Below are positions 8,461 to 17,589 of a DNA stretch of 64,000 nt, piece after piece; position 1 is the first letter of the stretch, and every line of letters begins with the position of its first letter. A program made the position numbers and the translations under genes. The stretch is taken from contig NZ_NEGJ01000003.1 of assembly GCF_002135415.1 (NCBI RefSeq), positions 186,001-250,000 on the forward strand, given 5' to 3'. Source of the DNA: Acinetobacter sp. ANC 3832. Lineage in GTDB: Bacteria; Pseudomonadota; Gammaproteobacteria; Pseudomonadales; Moraxellaceae. A model generated the notes under the pieces. It worked only from the letters and a program-made list of their open reading frames with translations, was not told where the DNA came from and made no database searches.

Positions 8461-9900
8461 CTAAATTTTAGCGCGATGCTCATCTTGCATCACTTTTAAA
8501 CGAGAATCGACTTTTGCAGTCATCGCAACATTGCCTTTTGCTAATCGTTGCGCATGTAATAAAGATTTAATCGCATTTTCTTCCGCACCAGACCAATACT
8601 CCACTTCTGCCCGATTACGTAAAACATTCACTGTACGCATTGGATTATTTTTGTCTAAATTTGCTGCCTGCTGTAATAGCTGCCAACCCATCAAATCTCT
8701 ATCATTCTTATTGATAAAGCGATGAACAAGTTTATCTGCTTCTTCTGGTTTATTTTGGCGTATTAATACTTCAGCCATTTTATAACTCAAAGCTCGATTT
8801 TCTGGCATCGTTCGCTGTTTATTCACCATCATCTGATAAGCATCATCTATCTTATTCTGATCCAAATAAATATCTGCCTGGATTATATTGATTAAGTTGT
8901 GCTCAGCATTTATTTTTTTTGCCAAATCTAATTGTTGCTGTGCTTGAGTAAAATCACCTTGCATCAAATAAAATTTACTTAGAGCCACTAAACCTGCATA
9001 ATTTTTTTGTGATGCTAAAACTTGTAATTGACGTTCATTGGCTTGATTGGAAATCACTGCGGTATACCATTTAATAATATCAAAATCGGACTGAGTATTA
9101 CTAAAAGGTACTTTTGGAAATTGATTAGCACGTAATCGTGCTTCACTCATACGCTCTGTTGTGAGTGGGTGAGTGAGCCAAAAATCAGGTAAAAAGCTCA
9201 ACCGACTCGTTGTTCTATGCATCACTTCAAAAAAGTCAGCCATACTTTCTGGGTTATAACCTGCACTGTACATAAATTGCATACCAATACGGTCTGCTTC
9301 ACGCTCTTGATTTCGACTATAACTTAACTGCTTATCCATTAGAGCTGCTTGAGTACCTAGCATCACCGCACCGCCGACATCACCATCCGACTTAGCCGCT
9401 AAAGCAGCACCAACAATAATACCTGCAAGCGCCAATAAACCCTGCCCTTTAAAAGCTTCTTGTGATCGACTGTAATGACGTTGTGCCACATGTGCAACTT
9501 CATGCGCCATAACACCTGCAACTTCATCCATATTTTTTGACGATGTCACCATGCCACTGTTCAATGCAAATAAACCCCCGGGCACAGCAAAAGCATTAAT
9601 TTGAGGATCTCTGACCACAATTAAACCAATAGGTTGCCCAAGTTGGGTCTGGCTCAAAATTCGGGTAAAAACCATCATGAATTGGTCCTCAAGCCATGGG
9701 TCTTGAAGAGTGGGAAGTTGATGCTGAACTTCGCGAAAAACTTTTTCACCGATCATTTTTTCTTTTTGTTGATCAATCAGCCCTATGCCACCACCAATTT
9801 CAGGCACTTCAAATTGTGGTGCAATAAATGAGCTAAAGTCTTCTGCAGAACTGATTGCTGTACTCAAGCTCAAACTAAGGGCAAGTAAAGTTTTTTTCAA
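8461..9900 (-). CDS. bepA: periplasmic M48 metalloprotease with TPR repeats (BepA/YfgC family)
   Basis: A 479-residue protein with a Sec signal peptide ending near SSA (residue 19). The M48 core carries zinc ligands HEVAH (133-137) and a downstream EREAD motif supplying the third ligand (Glu198), with a TPR-like helical half from about residue 270. In E. coli BepA promotes LptD maturation and degrades stalled outer-membrane proteins, working with the BAM complex. The domain order and length (E. coli 487) agree. The start is a TTG at 9900 with a GAG-type site upstream; no ATG gives a complete signal peptide. Confidence 0.9.
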   Translation of the reverse strand: MKKTLLALSLSLSTAISSAEDFSSFIAPQFEVPEIGGGIGLIDQQKEKMIGEKVFREVQHQLPTLQDPWLEDQFMMVFTRILSQTQLGQPIGLIVVRDPQINAFAVPGGLFALNSGMVTSSKNMDEVAGVMAHEVAHVAQRHYSRSQEAFKGQGLLALAGIIVGAALAAKSDGDVGGAVMLGTQAALMDKQLSYSRNQEREADRIGMQFMYSAGYNPESMADFFEVMHRTTSRLSFLPDFWLTHPLTTERMSEARLRANQFPKVPFSNTQSDFDIIKWYTAVISNQANERQLQVLASQKNYAGLVALSKFYLMQGDFTQAQQQLDLAKKINAEHNLINIIQADIYLDQNKIDDAYQMMVNKQRTMPENRALSYKMAEVLIRQNKPEEADKLVHRFINKNDRDLMGWQLLQQAANLDKNNPMRTVNVLRNRAEVEYWSGAEENAIKSLLHAQRLAKGNVAMTAKVDSRLKVMQDEHRAKI

Positions 9901-9924
9901 AGCTGAAACTCAAAAATTTAAAGT

Positions 9925-9969
9925 CACTTCACTATAACATTGAAATTTGAACAAATTTATAGTGAAGTG
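9925..9969. repeat. 13-bp inverted repeat between ghrB-like gene and bepA
   Basis: CACTTCACTATAA at 9925-9937 is exactly mirrored by TTATAGTGAAGTG at 9957-9969, with a 19-bp spacer that itself contains AAATTTG and CAAATTT arms. There is no T-tract after it, so it is not a standard terminator. It could be an RNA structure in the ghrB-bepA transcript or a protein site. Confidence 0.6.
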
Positions 9970-9979
9970 TTATCTTGTT

Positions 9980-10948
9980 TTAACCAAAAGTTGCATTGAC
10001 CAAATAGCGTGGTGTACGACCTTCCAAAGCATCTTCTAAGTTACGATACGCCAATTCTACCATCTTCCGGCGCGTTTCCGCAGTCGCTGAGCCAACATGT
10101 GGCAATGTCACAATATTGTTTAATTTAAATAATTCAGAATCTTGTAATGGCTCTTTTTGGTATACATCCAATCCTGCTGCAAAGATTTTCTGTTCTTGCA
10201 AAGCTTCAAATAAAGCCTGCTCATCTACGACAGAACCCCGTGCAATATTGACAAAAACAGCATGTTTTTGCATTAAATCAAATTCTTTCGTGCCAATCAG
10301 TGCCTTAGAATCACTGTTTAAATCTACAGCAACAACCACAAAATCAGATTCTTGCAATAAGGCTTCTAAGTTTCGATATTGTGCATTTAAAGATTGTGCC
10401 AACTCAATTTTTTCATTTCTATTATGATAAAGAACATCCATATTAAAACCATAAAAACCACGTCGAGCAATAGCAGCACCGATATTGCCTAAACCAACAA
10501 TTCCAAGTTTTTTCCCAAAAATTTCTCGCCCAAACTGCGCTGTACTTACTGTGCGTTTCCACTGCCCTTGCTTTGTCCATTGATCTAAATGTGGAACTTG
10601 GCGTGCAGCACTCATCAACAAAGTAAAGGCTAAATCAGCGGTGGTTTCAGTCAACACGTGTGGTGTATTGGCTAACCAAATTTTTTGTTGATTTAAATAT
10701 TCAACATCATAATTATCATAGCCCACGCTTACAGAGGAAATGATTTTAAGTTTTTGTGCAGTAGCCAGATTACTTTCATTCAGTAATCGCCCTGAACCTA
10801 TCATCGCATCAGCATCAACCACTTCCGTTCGAATTTGTTCATTCACATCGCCATTTTTAGGGTTAATCAACACTACGTTATAACGTGCTTGTAAACTTTC
10901 TAAAACATCTGAATCAATTTGACTAAAGACTACAACTTTGTTACTCAT
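9980..10948 (-). CDS. ghrB: D-2-hydroxyacid dehydrogenase (glyoxylate/hydroxypyruvate reductase type)
   Basis: A 322-residue NAD(P)-dependent D-2-hydroxyacid dehydrogenase. The Rossmann motif GLGNIG lies in the middle, and the catalytic set is present: Arg in NIARGS, Glu in YQKEPL and His in LPHVGSAT. It reduces 2-ketoacids such as glyoxylate or hydroxypyruvate; the GhrB name is by overall similarity and the true substrate could differ (for example gluconate 2-ketoreductase). It is cytoplasmic. Its ATG overlaps the preceding gene's stop by 4 nt (ATGA), so translation is coupled. Confidence 0.85.
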   Translation of the reverse strand: MSNKVVVFSQIDSDVLESLQARYNVVLINPKNGDVNEQIRTEVVDADAMIGSGRLLNESNLATAQKLKIISSVSVGYDNYDVEYLNQQKIWLANTPHVLTETTADLAFTLLMSAARQVPHLDQWTKQGQWKRTVSTAQFGREIFGKKLGIVGLGNIGAAIARRGFYGFNMDVLYHNRNEKIELAQSLNAQYRNLEALLQESDFVVVAVDLNSDSKALIGTKEFDLMQKHAVFVNIARGSVVDEQALFEALQEQKIFAAGLDVYQKEPLQDSELFKLNNIVTLPHVGSATAETRRKMVELAYRNLEDALEGRTPRYLVNATFG

Positions 10949-11640
10949 TTCACTTCCATTTGACTGACTTTAGGTTGCATAAATTGCCATAAACGACGTT
11001 TCAATAAAGGTTGCTCCAACATTTCCTGCAAACCTGCCAATTGAATAAATTGTTGCTCTTGTGAATGCACCAAAATACCAATACTTAAAACTTGTTTTTC
11101 TTGTGCCAAAGTATCCATAAAACCTTGGATATAAGCCGCAGCACCACGCCCATCTTGAAATTGTTTTAAGGCAAAAGGCCATTTTAACTCGTGATACAAG
11201 CCCCTTTGCACTGCTTGTATATTACTCCACAATTTCGCTTGATCAGCGGTTAAATTTGTTGCATCCAAAATAAGAACACAATGATGCAAACAATATGCTT
11301 GTAATGTGAAAGGCTCAACATCTAATGCTGGCTGTAAATCAAAGTCTGTTTTAATGACCCGAACAGATTCAACAGATAATTGTGATGGTTCTTCACACTT
11401 CTCGACAATCGCTTCAACTTTGGCTTTGACGGGGATATGAACAGATTCTTCTTCTTTAGCATGAATAATTGGAGTTTTTATCTGAAACTCAATCTGACTT
11501 TCAACTTCAGCAACAGCAATATCTCTATACAAGCTTTTCGTATAGGTACGTGAACGCACATCAGTTTTAGGCACCCAAACATCGATACCTAAGGCAGTTA
11601 AAACACTCCGCTGATGTTCTAGCATATTCACATTCATCAC
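10945..11640 (-). CDS. hypothetical protein, candidate HolD-like DNA polymerase III psi subunit
   Basis: A 231-residue protein without a clear named family. The N-terminus (EHQRSVLTALGIDVWVPK) resembles the start of DNA polymerase III psi subunits, where a short helix with LGI..W precedes a variable region. The C-terminal half has an alpha/beta pattern and ends in a helix containing LLKRRLWQFM, again like HolD. A hydrophilic linker of about 70 residues separates them. E. coli HolD is much shorter (137), so this is only a candidate. The start could be GTG at 11640 or the adjacent ATG at 11637. It is coupled to the dehydrogenase gene by a 4-nt overlap. Confidence 0.6.
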   Translation of the reverse strand: MMNVNMLEHQRSVLTALGIDVWVPKTDVRSRTYTKSLYRDIAVAEVESQIEFQIKTPIIHAKEEESVHIPVKAKVEAIVEKCEEPSQLSVESVRVIKTDFDLQPALDVEPFTLQAYCLHHCVLILDATNLTADQAKLWSNIQAVQRGLYHELKWPFALKQFQDGRGAAAYIQGFMDTLAQEKQVLSIGILVHSQEQQFIQLAGLQEMLEQPLLKRRLWQFMQPKVSQMEVK

Positions 11641-11809
11641 AATTCTAAATCATTTCACTTTGGCGCTATTTTAACGAGCTTTTCAATCTTTTGCTGAGCT
11701 TTCTCTCTACTCATTTATATCGCTGTCCGACTCAATATTTACCAAGACTTAATGATGTAAATTAGACAACTATTTTAACCACTCTTTTCAATAATTGTTT
11801 AAATAGCTG

Positions 11810-13714
11810 TTAAATAATCATAATGCTATTTTTCTTCTGCATTTGATCAATCATATCTTCTGTTTCAAAGCCCAATCGCCAATATAACAATTCTAAGACA
11901 TCTAATTCATCTTGAGTAATAATACGATCATTCCACAAACAAATTTCCGCTATTCCTAGAATACCCAAACGATCTCGCAATAACAGCCCCGCAATATCAT
12001 TAACAATTTCACCCAAGTCAATCGGCTCATCCGAAATTTCTTCAAATAATTCAAGTTCATCATGACTCAAAACACGTTCTAGAATTTGATAACGTACATC
12101 AAGTTGATTGGCACTATTAATTTGCTGAACATGCAGTAATGCATCAATTAAACGTACAATTTGCGGTTTAACATTCTCTAATGAGGATGGTGTATGTAGC
12201 GGCAATAAATTTAATTCACTTTTAACCTTTTCTATCAGCAATGCATCCAATAAACCAATTTCACCATCTTCTTGAATAATTTTAGCCAATTTTGTTATAA
12301 ATTGACGGGCACTGGTTGCAGGCATATTGCCCAAATTTTCACAGGCAGCATGAAAAATCTGAATATGAACACGCCCATCTAAATTCAGCAATGAATCAAC
12401 AATTGCACGACTGACTTCCGCTTCTGATGGAATATATTCACGATATTGGCGAATCATTAAAATAGCGACCATCACCTCTCTTGAACCTGTTGCGGTTTGC
12501 ATCGCACGCTGAATAAGCTCAGGACGTTGCATATTTTTTCTTATTTCAGGATTCAACGGCTTAATTGCATCATTCAGTGCAAAACTAATGGGTGATAAAC
12601 GTAATAATGGCAATGGTTGTGGTGAAACCCATGGATTGTAAGCCTCAATATTCGCCTCTTCTAATGGCCGTAAGATACTAAATAAAGGCTGGATTTTCAG
12701 TTTTTTTAGGTTTTCAAGTTGTAAATCTTGCAATAAAGTTGGATTTAATTCAAAAATTCGGTCTTCAATACTCGGATGAATATTCAACCAACTTTGTGGG
12801 CTGAGTGAATTTGCAAAACACATATGTGCAATCGCTTCTGAATATTCACTATGGATTTGCGAACCCGCATGATGCACATAAATACGCAATAAAGTCTGTA
12901 TATTGGCATTGTTCAGCATCAATCTTTTGGCTTTATAATCATTATAAAAAGTACGCCCACCTAAAGTTAGGTATTTAATTAATCGTGCAATCAAAATCCC
13001 CATGCTACCAATCAACCAAATGACACCACCAATAGCCACAAAACTGGTTTCAAACTTATGCCGTGTCGTCGTGTTATAACGGTTAAAACCTTGCTTCGAG
13101 ATCTTACTGCCCCACTGACTAAAGGTGGTTAAGCCACTATACAAAATTTTTAAGCGAGTATTCTCAGTTGCTTCGCCAGATAAAATTTGATTGAACTCAT
13201 GCCCCAATAAGCCATATAGCTCAAGTTCATCTAAATTTTGTAATGCACCCCACGTTAAAATAATCACGGTATCTTTAGGATGAAAACCTGCCGTCAGTGC
13301 ATTCACACCCACTTCATCTGGTAAGATATAAATGACTGGCGCATCAATTTCAAAAGTCTGCGCTAATTTTTCAGTGAGCTTTAAAACCACGCTTTCTTCA
13401 GGTGTACTTTCAATGAAGCTTAATCGTCTTGCATTTAATTGTTTAGCCAGTGAATGCCCGCCCGAGCGGAAAACATAAAATTCATAAAGAATAGAAAAAC
13501 CAATAATTACAATCAATAAACCCACAAAATAAGGGCTTAAAGCATGCCAAAAGATGGATTGTATTGGATTAATATAATAAACCAGTAAACCTAAAACGGT
13601 ATTTAAAATAAAAATGGTCAAAATGACCGCAAGCAAACAGATACTCGCAGACCACAACATATTTTTGTTTTTTAATAAATAATGACCAACATCTTTCAAT
13701 GTAAACATCCTCAT
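11810..13714 (-). CDS. membrane M48-like protein with degenerate zinc motif (predicted pseudoprotease)
   Basis: A 634-residue protein. Two N-terminal membrane helices (about residues 18-45 and 58-82) precede an M48-like domain, with another hydrophobic stretch near 230-250. The expected HExxH site reads HEFNQ, so the second zinc-binding histidine is replaced by Gln, and no ExxxD third-ligand motif is clear. The family signature HPSIEDRI is kept. The C-terminal 200 residues are helical and acidic and resemble a TerB-type domain. This looks like an inactive M48 relative with a scaffold or regulatory role, which is inference. The ATG at 13714 has only a weak ribosome site. Confidence 0.75.
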   Translation of the reverse strand: MRMFTLKDVGHYLLKNKNMLWSASICLLAVILTIFILNTVLGLLVYYINPIQSIFWHALSPYFVGLLIVIIGFSILYEFYVFRSGGHSLAKQLNARRLSFIESTPEESVVLKLTEKLAQTFEIDAPVIYILPDEVGVNALTAGFHPKDTVIILTWGALQNLDELELYGLLGHEFNQILSGEATENTRLKILYSGLTTFSQWGSKISKQGFNRYNTTTRHKFETSFVAIGGVIWLIGSMGILIARLIKYLTLGGRTFYNDYKAKRLMLNNANIQTLLRIYVHHAGSQIHSEYSEAIAHMCFANSLSPQSWLNIHPSIEDRIFELNPTLLQDLQLENLKKLKIQPLFSILRPLEEANIEAYNPWVSPQPLPLLRLSPISFALNDAIKPLNPEIRKNMQRPELIQRAMQTATGSREVMVAILMIRQYREYIPSEAEVSRAIVDSLLNLDGRVHIQIFHAACENLGNMPATSARQFITKLAKIIQEDGEIGLLDALLIEKVKSELNLLPLHTPSSLENVKPQIVRLIDALLHVQQINSANQLDVRYQILERVLSHDELELFEEISDEPIDLGEIVNDIAGLLLRDRLGILGIAEICLWNDRIITQDELDVLELLYWRLGFETEDMIDQMQKKNSIMII

Positions 13715-13802
13715 TACATTGCTTAGGACTAATGAACATTCATTTATTTGTCAATGACGTAGCACATGAATGAATATATTCGCAATTCGATCATCATAAA
13801 TT

Positions 13803-13828
13803 AAAAAAGCGGGAATTACCCGCTTTTT
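13803..13828 (-). terminator. intrinsic terminator downstream of purF
   Basis: AAAAAAGCGGG pairs with CCCGCTTTTT around an AATTA loop, about 35 bp after the purF stop on the minus strand. It closes the pyrD-cvpA-purF run. Confidence 0.85.
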
Positions 13829-13861
13829 CAAAGAGATTTACACATCAAGGAAAACAGCTAC

Positions 13862-15403
13862 TTAGTGCTCTGTTATCCCACATAAATCTACAGAGGCTGA
13901 ATCGATGTTTACATCGATGTAACCATCTTTTTCTTTCTTTGCAGTATCGCTACGGCTTTTCTCTAATTTATCAAGATAAGCTTCATCAATATCGCCTGTT
14001 ACATAAATTCCATCAAAAACAGAACAATCAAAATCTGTGACTGCAGGAACTTTTGTTGTACGTACCGCATTTTTCAGATCTTCTAAATCTTGAAAAATTA
14101 AACGGTCAGCGCCAATAATATCTTCAATTTCTGCAACAGTACGATTTGATGCAATCAACTCAGCTTTCGCTGGCATATCAATACCATACACGTTGGGATA
14201 TTTCACCATAGGTGCAGCCGATGCAAAATATACTTTCTTCGCACCTGCATCACGCGCCATCTGAATAATCTCATTACACGTTGTACCACGTACAATTGAG
14301 TCATCGACCAACAGAACATTTTTACCTTTAAACTCAAGTTCTACTGGGTTCAGTTTTTGACGGACTGATTTTTCACGCTGTAACTGACCTGGCATGATAA
14401 AAGTACGACCGATATATCTGTTTTTCATGAAACCTTCACGGAATTTCACGCCCAATATATTTGCCAACTCTAATGCCGATGTACGACTGGTATCTGGAAT
14501 AGGAATCACAACATCAATATCATGATCCACGCCCCATTCACGTAAGATTTTACCTGCAAGAGTTTCACCCATTTTTAAACGAGCTTTATAAACTGAAATA
14601 CCATCAATTGTTGCATCTGGACGAGCAAAGTACACATATTCAAAAATACATGGACGATAACGTGAACCTTCAGCACATTGTTGGCTGAATAACTCACCTT
14701 TATCATTAATAAAGATCGCTTCGCCTGGCTCGATATCACGTTCGACTTTAAAACCTAACGCTGTAATCGCAACAGATTCAGATGCAATGATATATTCCTT
14801 CTCACCAGTATCAAGTACACGAGAACCGTAAATTAAAGGACGAATACCATTTGGATCACGAAAACCAACTAATCCATGCCCTGTAATCATTGCAACAACG
14901 CCATAAGCACCTTTACAACGCTCATGCACACGTTTTACCGTATGAAAGATATCTTCAGGGCTCGGTGACAAAGTCGCGCATTTGTGCAACTCGTGCGCAA
15001 ACACATTCAGCAATACTTCAGAGTCTGAGTCAGTATTCATATGACGAAGATCGGTTTTGTACAAATCTTCGTGAATTTCAACGGCGTTGGTTAAATTACC
15101 ATTATGTGCAAGGGTAATACCGTAAGGTGAGTTCACATAAAATGGCTGCGCTTCCGCGCTGCTTGATGAACCTGCAGTTGGATAACGAACATGACCAATG
15201 CCATAATTACCAAGCAAAGCACGCATATGGCGGGTATGAAATACATCACGTACCATCCCATTGTCTTTTCTTAAATAAAGACGGCCATTATGGCAAGTCA
15301 CGATCCCAGCTGCATCTTGTCCACGATGTTGTAACATCGTCAACGCATCAAATAACATTTGGTTAACAGGTGTTTTACCAGCTATACCAACGACTCCACA
15401 CAT
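13862..15403 (-). CDS. purF: amidophosphoribosyltransferase
   Basis: A 513-residue PurF. It catalyses the first committed purine step: PRPP plus glutamine give 5-phosphoribosylamine. The catalytic Cys2 (MCGVVGIAG) is exposed after Met removal, the glutaminase domain includes HVRYPTAG, and the PRPP loop reads [13 protein letters not shown]. Length agrees with the family (E. coli 505). A GAGG ribosome site precedes the ATG. It follows cvpA by 24 bp on the same strand, the cvpA-purF order seen in E. coli. It is cytoplasmic. Confidence 0.98.
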   Translation of the reverse strand: MCGVVGIAGKTPVNQMLFDALTMLQHRGQDAAGIVTCHNGRLYLRKDNGMVRDVFHTRHMRALLGNYGIGHVRYPTAGSSSSAEAQPFYVNSPYGITLAHNGNLTNAVEIHEDLYKTDLRHMNTDSDSEVLLNVFAHELHKCATLSPSPEDIFHTVKRVHERCKGAYGVVAMITGHGLVGFRDPNGIRPLIYGSRVLDTGEKEYIIASESVAITALGFKVERDIEPGEAIFINDKGELFSQQCAEGSRYRPCIFEYVYFARPDATIDGISVYKARLKMGETLAGKILREWGVDHDIDVVIPIPDTSRTSALELANILGVKFREGFMKNRYIGRTFIMPGQLQREKSVRQKLNPVELEFKGKNVLLVDDSIVRGTTCNEIIQMARDAGAKKVYFASAAPMVKYPNVYGIDMPAKAELIASNRTVAEIEDIIGADRLIFQDLEDLKNAVRTTKVPAVTDFDCSVFDGIYVTGDIDEAYLDKLEKSRSDTAKKEKDGYIDVNIDSASVDLCGITEH

Positions 15404-15427
15404 AACTACCTCGCAGACTAGCTAGGA

Positions 15428-16012
15428 TTAATAAAAAGGGTTTTTCGTTGAATGAGAAGACTGATCTTTTTGATTTTGATCAGGTTCTGACTCTAAATTC
15501 TTTGACTCTGAACCACCTTCAGACTTCATCTCATCCAATGCATGATTTGCCGCATTACGAGAAAATTCCGTTGCCAATGGTGCGAATGGTAATAAGGTTT
15601 GTATAAACTTAGATTGTTTCCAATGCGGAGAACTTTCCACCCAAGGACCTAATCCTTGCATAGTTATGAGGACGACCAGTAAGCCTTTCAAGGTGCCAAA
15701 TGCACCACCAGCTAAACGATTTAATGGACCCAACTTTAAAGTCTTTAAAATTCGATTCAGAAAAGCGGTAACAATCCACGTTAAAACAATAATAAGTAAG
15801 ACAATAAATGCAAAAGCAGCAATTTTTTGTACCACTGGATCTTGACTCAGTGATGCCATGGAGGGTGCGATGATATTGGCATATTTTGCACCGACAATCA
15901 GCGCAAAAATCCAACCTACCAAGTTCGCAAAGGCTTTAACAAATCCTTGTCGCAAACCGTTTAGCCCTCCAATGAGCAAAATAATCAGGATAATGATATC
16001 AGGGGTATTCAT
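15428..16012 (-). CDS. cvpA: CvpA family inner-membrane protein
   Basis: A 194-residue CvpA-type protein with four membrane segments in the first 130 residues (starting IIILIILLIGGLNGLRQGF) and a hydrophilic, low-complexity C-terminal tail rich in Ser, Glu and Lys. The family is named for colicin V production in E. coli and is linked to envelope stress tolerance; its molecular activity is not settled. The start lies 2 nt after the pyrD stop, and purF follows after 24 bp, so all three genes are likely one transcript. Confidence 0.92.
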   Translation of the reverse strand: MNTPDIIILIILLIGGLNGLRQGFVKAFANLVGWIFALIVGAKYANIIAPSMASLSQDPVVQKIAAFAFIVLLIIVLTWIVTAFLNRILKTLKLGPLNRLAGGAFGTLKGLLVVLITMQGLGPWVESSPHWKQSKFIQTLLPFAPLATEFSRNAANHALDEMKSEGGSESKNLESEPDQNQKDQSSHSTKNPFY

Positions 16013-16014
16013 GT

Positions 16015-17019
16015 TTACATCATAGCTTTAACGCAATCTTTAATCAGAGTCGGCCCTGTATAAATCATGCCACTATAAATTTGAACCAAGCTTGCACCCG
16101 CTTTCTGTTTTGCGAGGGCTTGATCACCTTCCAGAATACCACCAACACCAATCAATGGAACTTTATCTTTCAGTAACTGAGCAAAAGCAGCCAAACATGC
16201 AGTACTTTTTTCAAATACTGGCGCGCCAGATAAGCCACCCGCTTCATCTGCAAAAGCTAAATTTTCAACCCCTTCACGTGACAAGGTTGTATTGGTCACA
16301 ATTAAACCATCAATTTTAAATTGAATTAATTGTGACGCAATAAAGTCGATATCTTGTGAAGTTAAATCAGGAGCGACCTTTAAAACCAAAGGCACATAAT
16401 GTTGATGTTCTTCAGCCAATTCCAATTGACGGTTTTTTAAAGTTTCAAGTAACTCTGTCAGTGCATGACCACTTTGTAAACTACGTAAATCTTTGGTATT
16501 TGGCGAAGAAATATTAACGGTGATATATGAAGCGTAGTTATATACTTTTTCAAGGCAAATCAAATAATCAGAAACAGCATCTTCAACGGGCGTAGAGGCA
16601 TTTTTACCAATATTAATCCCAAGAATCCCTTTGAATTTAGAAGCTTTTACATTTTCAATGAGCTGATCTACACCATCATTATTAAAACCCATACGGTTAA
16701 TAATGGCTTTCGCTTCTGGAATGCGGAATAAACGAGGTTTTGGATTACCTTCCTGTGGCTTAGGCGTAATTGTACCAATTTCAATAAAACCAAAGCCTAA
16801 TCCTGCCAAAGCATCAATATAAGCACCATTTTTATCTAAACCAGCAGCCAAACCTACAGGATTCGGGAATTCAATCCCCATACATGTTACGGGTTTCGAT
16901 TCTACAACTTGACGCATTACACCCATTTTATGGGAAGATTTAAGTAATGATAATGTCAGTTCATGTGCACGCTCTGGTGCCAAAGAAAACAACAATGGGC
17001 GAGCAAGTGAATACAACAT
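16015..17019 (-). CDS. pyrD: dihydroorotate dehydrogenase (quinone), class 2
   Basis: A 334-residue class 2 enzyme. It oxidises dihydroorotate to orotate at the inner face of the membrane using FMN and passes electrons to quinone. The N-terminal amphipathic helices ([20 protein letters not shown]) are the quinone and membrane element. The active-site loop NISSPNT contains the catalytic Ser, and GGI/SG phosphate-binding motifs lie near the C-terminus. It is first in the run pyrD-cvpA-purF, putting a pyrimidine gene with a purine gene. Confidence 0.97.
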   Translation of the reverse strand: MLYSLARPLLFSLAPERAHELTLSLLKSSHKMGVMRQVVESKPVTCMGIEFPNPVGLAAGLDKNGAYIDALAGLGFGFIEIGTITPKPQEGNPKPRLFRIPEAKAIINRMGFNNDGVDQLIENVKASKFKGILGINIGKNASTPVEDAVSDYLICLEKVYNYASYITVNISSPNTKDLRSLQSGHALTELLETLKNRQLELAEEHQHYVPLVLKVAPDLTSQDIDFIASQLIQFKIDGLIVTNTTLSREGVENLAFADEAGGLSGAPVFEKSTACLAAFAQLLKDKVPLIGVGGILEGDQALAKQKAGASLVQIYSGMIYTGPTLIKDCVKAMM

Positions 17020-17109
17020 ATCTATAAAAGTCTACGGCTTTTTAAGTTGCCATATTATAGGCACAGCCCCATGAAAACACCATGCCTGATAAGTGTTTAT
17101 TTTCACCGC

Positions 17110-17589
17110 TTATTGTACTGTCGCTGTTAATTTAATCTGAGCTTCAGACTTCACTAACTCTAATTTTTCAATACTAATGCCCATTTGTGCAATTTGCGTT
17201 AAAAAGTTAGCAAGCACCGCATAATTTTCATGTTGAGCAACAATCTGCATTTGTTCTCCCACTTGCTGAGAGGCAACCGAAATACTCTGCTGTTGAGCAA
17301 CACGCTGTATTTTTTCAGCAGTCGTCATGGCTAAATCATTGGCAGGTTTCATGGTAACAACATTACTTTGCATCCAGACCACCAAGTCCTTCAGTTCATT
17401 AACACGCTTATTTTGATTTTCTGCTGCAATATGTGTATACCATAGCGCAGATCCGATCAAAGCAAGTACAACAAAAAGCGAAGTAAAAACCACCATATAA
17501 CGTTCACGTGGCGACATCTTCTCTAAATGATCACTCATTCGATCTGACCAAGTATCGAATTTACTCTGCATATTATCCATTGCTTTCAT
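17110..17589 (-). CDS. gspM: type II secretion system protein GspM
   Basis: A 159-residue GspM. It is a bitopic inner-membrane protein of the type II secretion assembly platform that pairs with GspL. The layout is a short cytoplasmic N-terminus with SPRERYM, one membrane helix (about residues 30-50), then a coiled coil and a small ferredoxin-like periplasmic domain. It starts inside the gspL stop (TAATG overlap), so the two are translationally coupled. No other gsp gene is in the window. Confidence 0.88.
   Translation of the reverse strand: MKAMDNMQSKFDTWSDRMSDHLEKMSPRERYMVVFTSLFVVLALIGSALWYTHIAAENQNKRVNELKDLVVWMQSNVVTMKPANDLAMTTAEKIQRVAQQQSISVASQQVGEQMQIVAQHENYAVLANFLTQIAQMGISIEKLELVKSEAQIKLTATVQ

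Noticed and set aside
15609..15914. 101-codon minus-strand frame overlapping cvpA in another frame
   Set aside because: Cys/Phe-rich out-of-frame reading of a membrane protein gene; cvpA itself is well supported.
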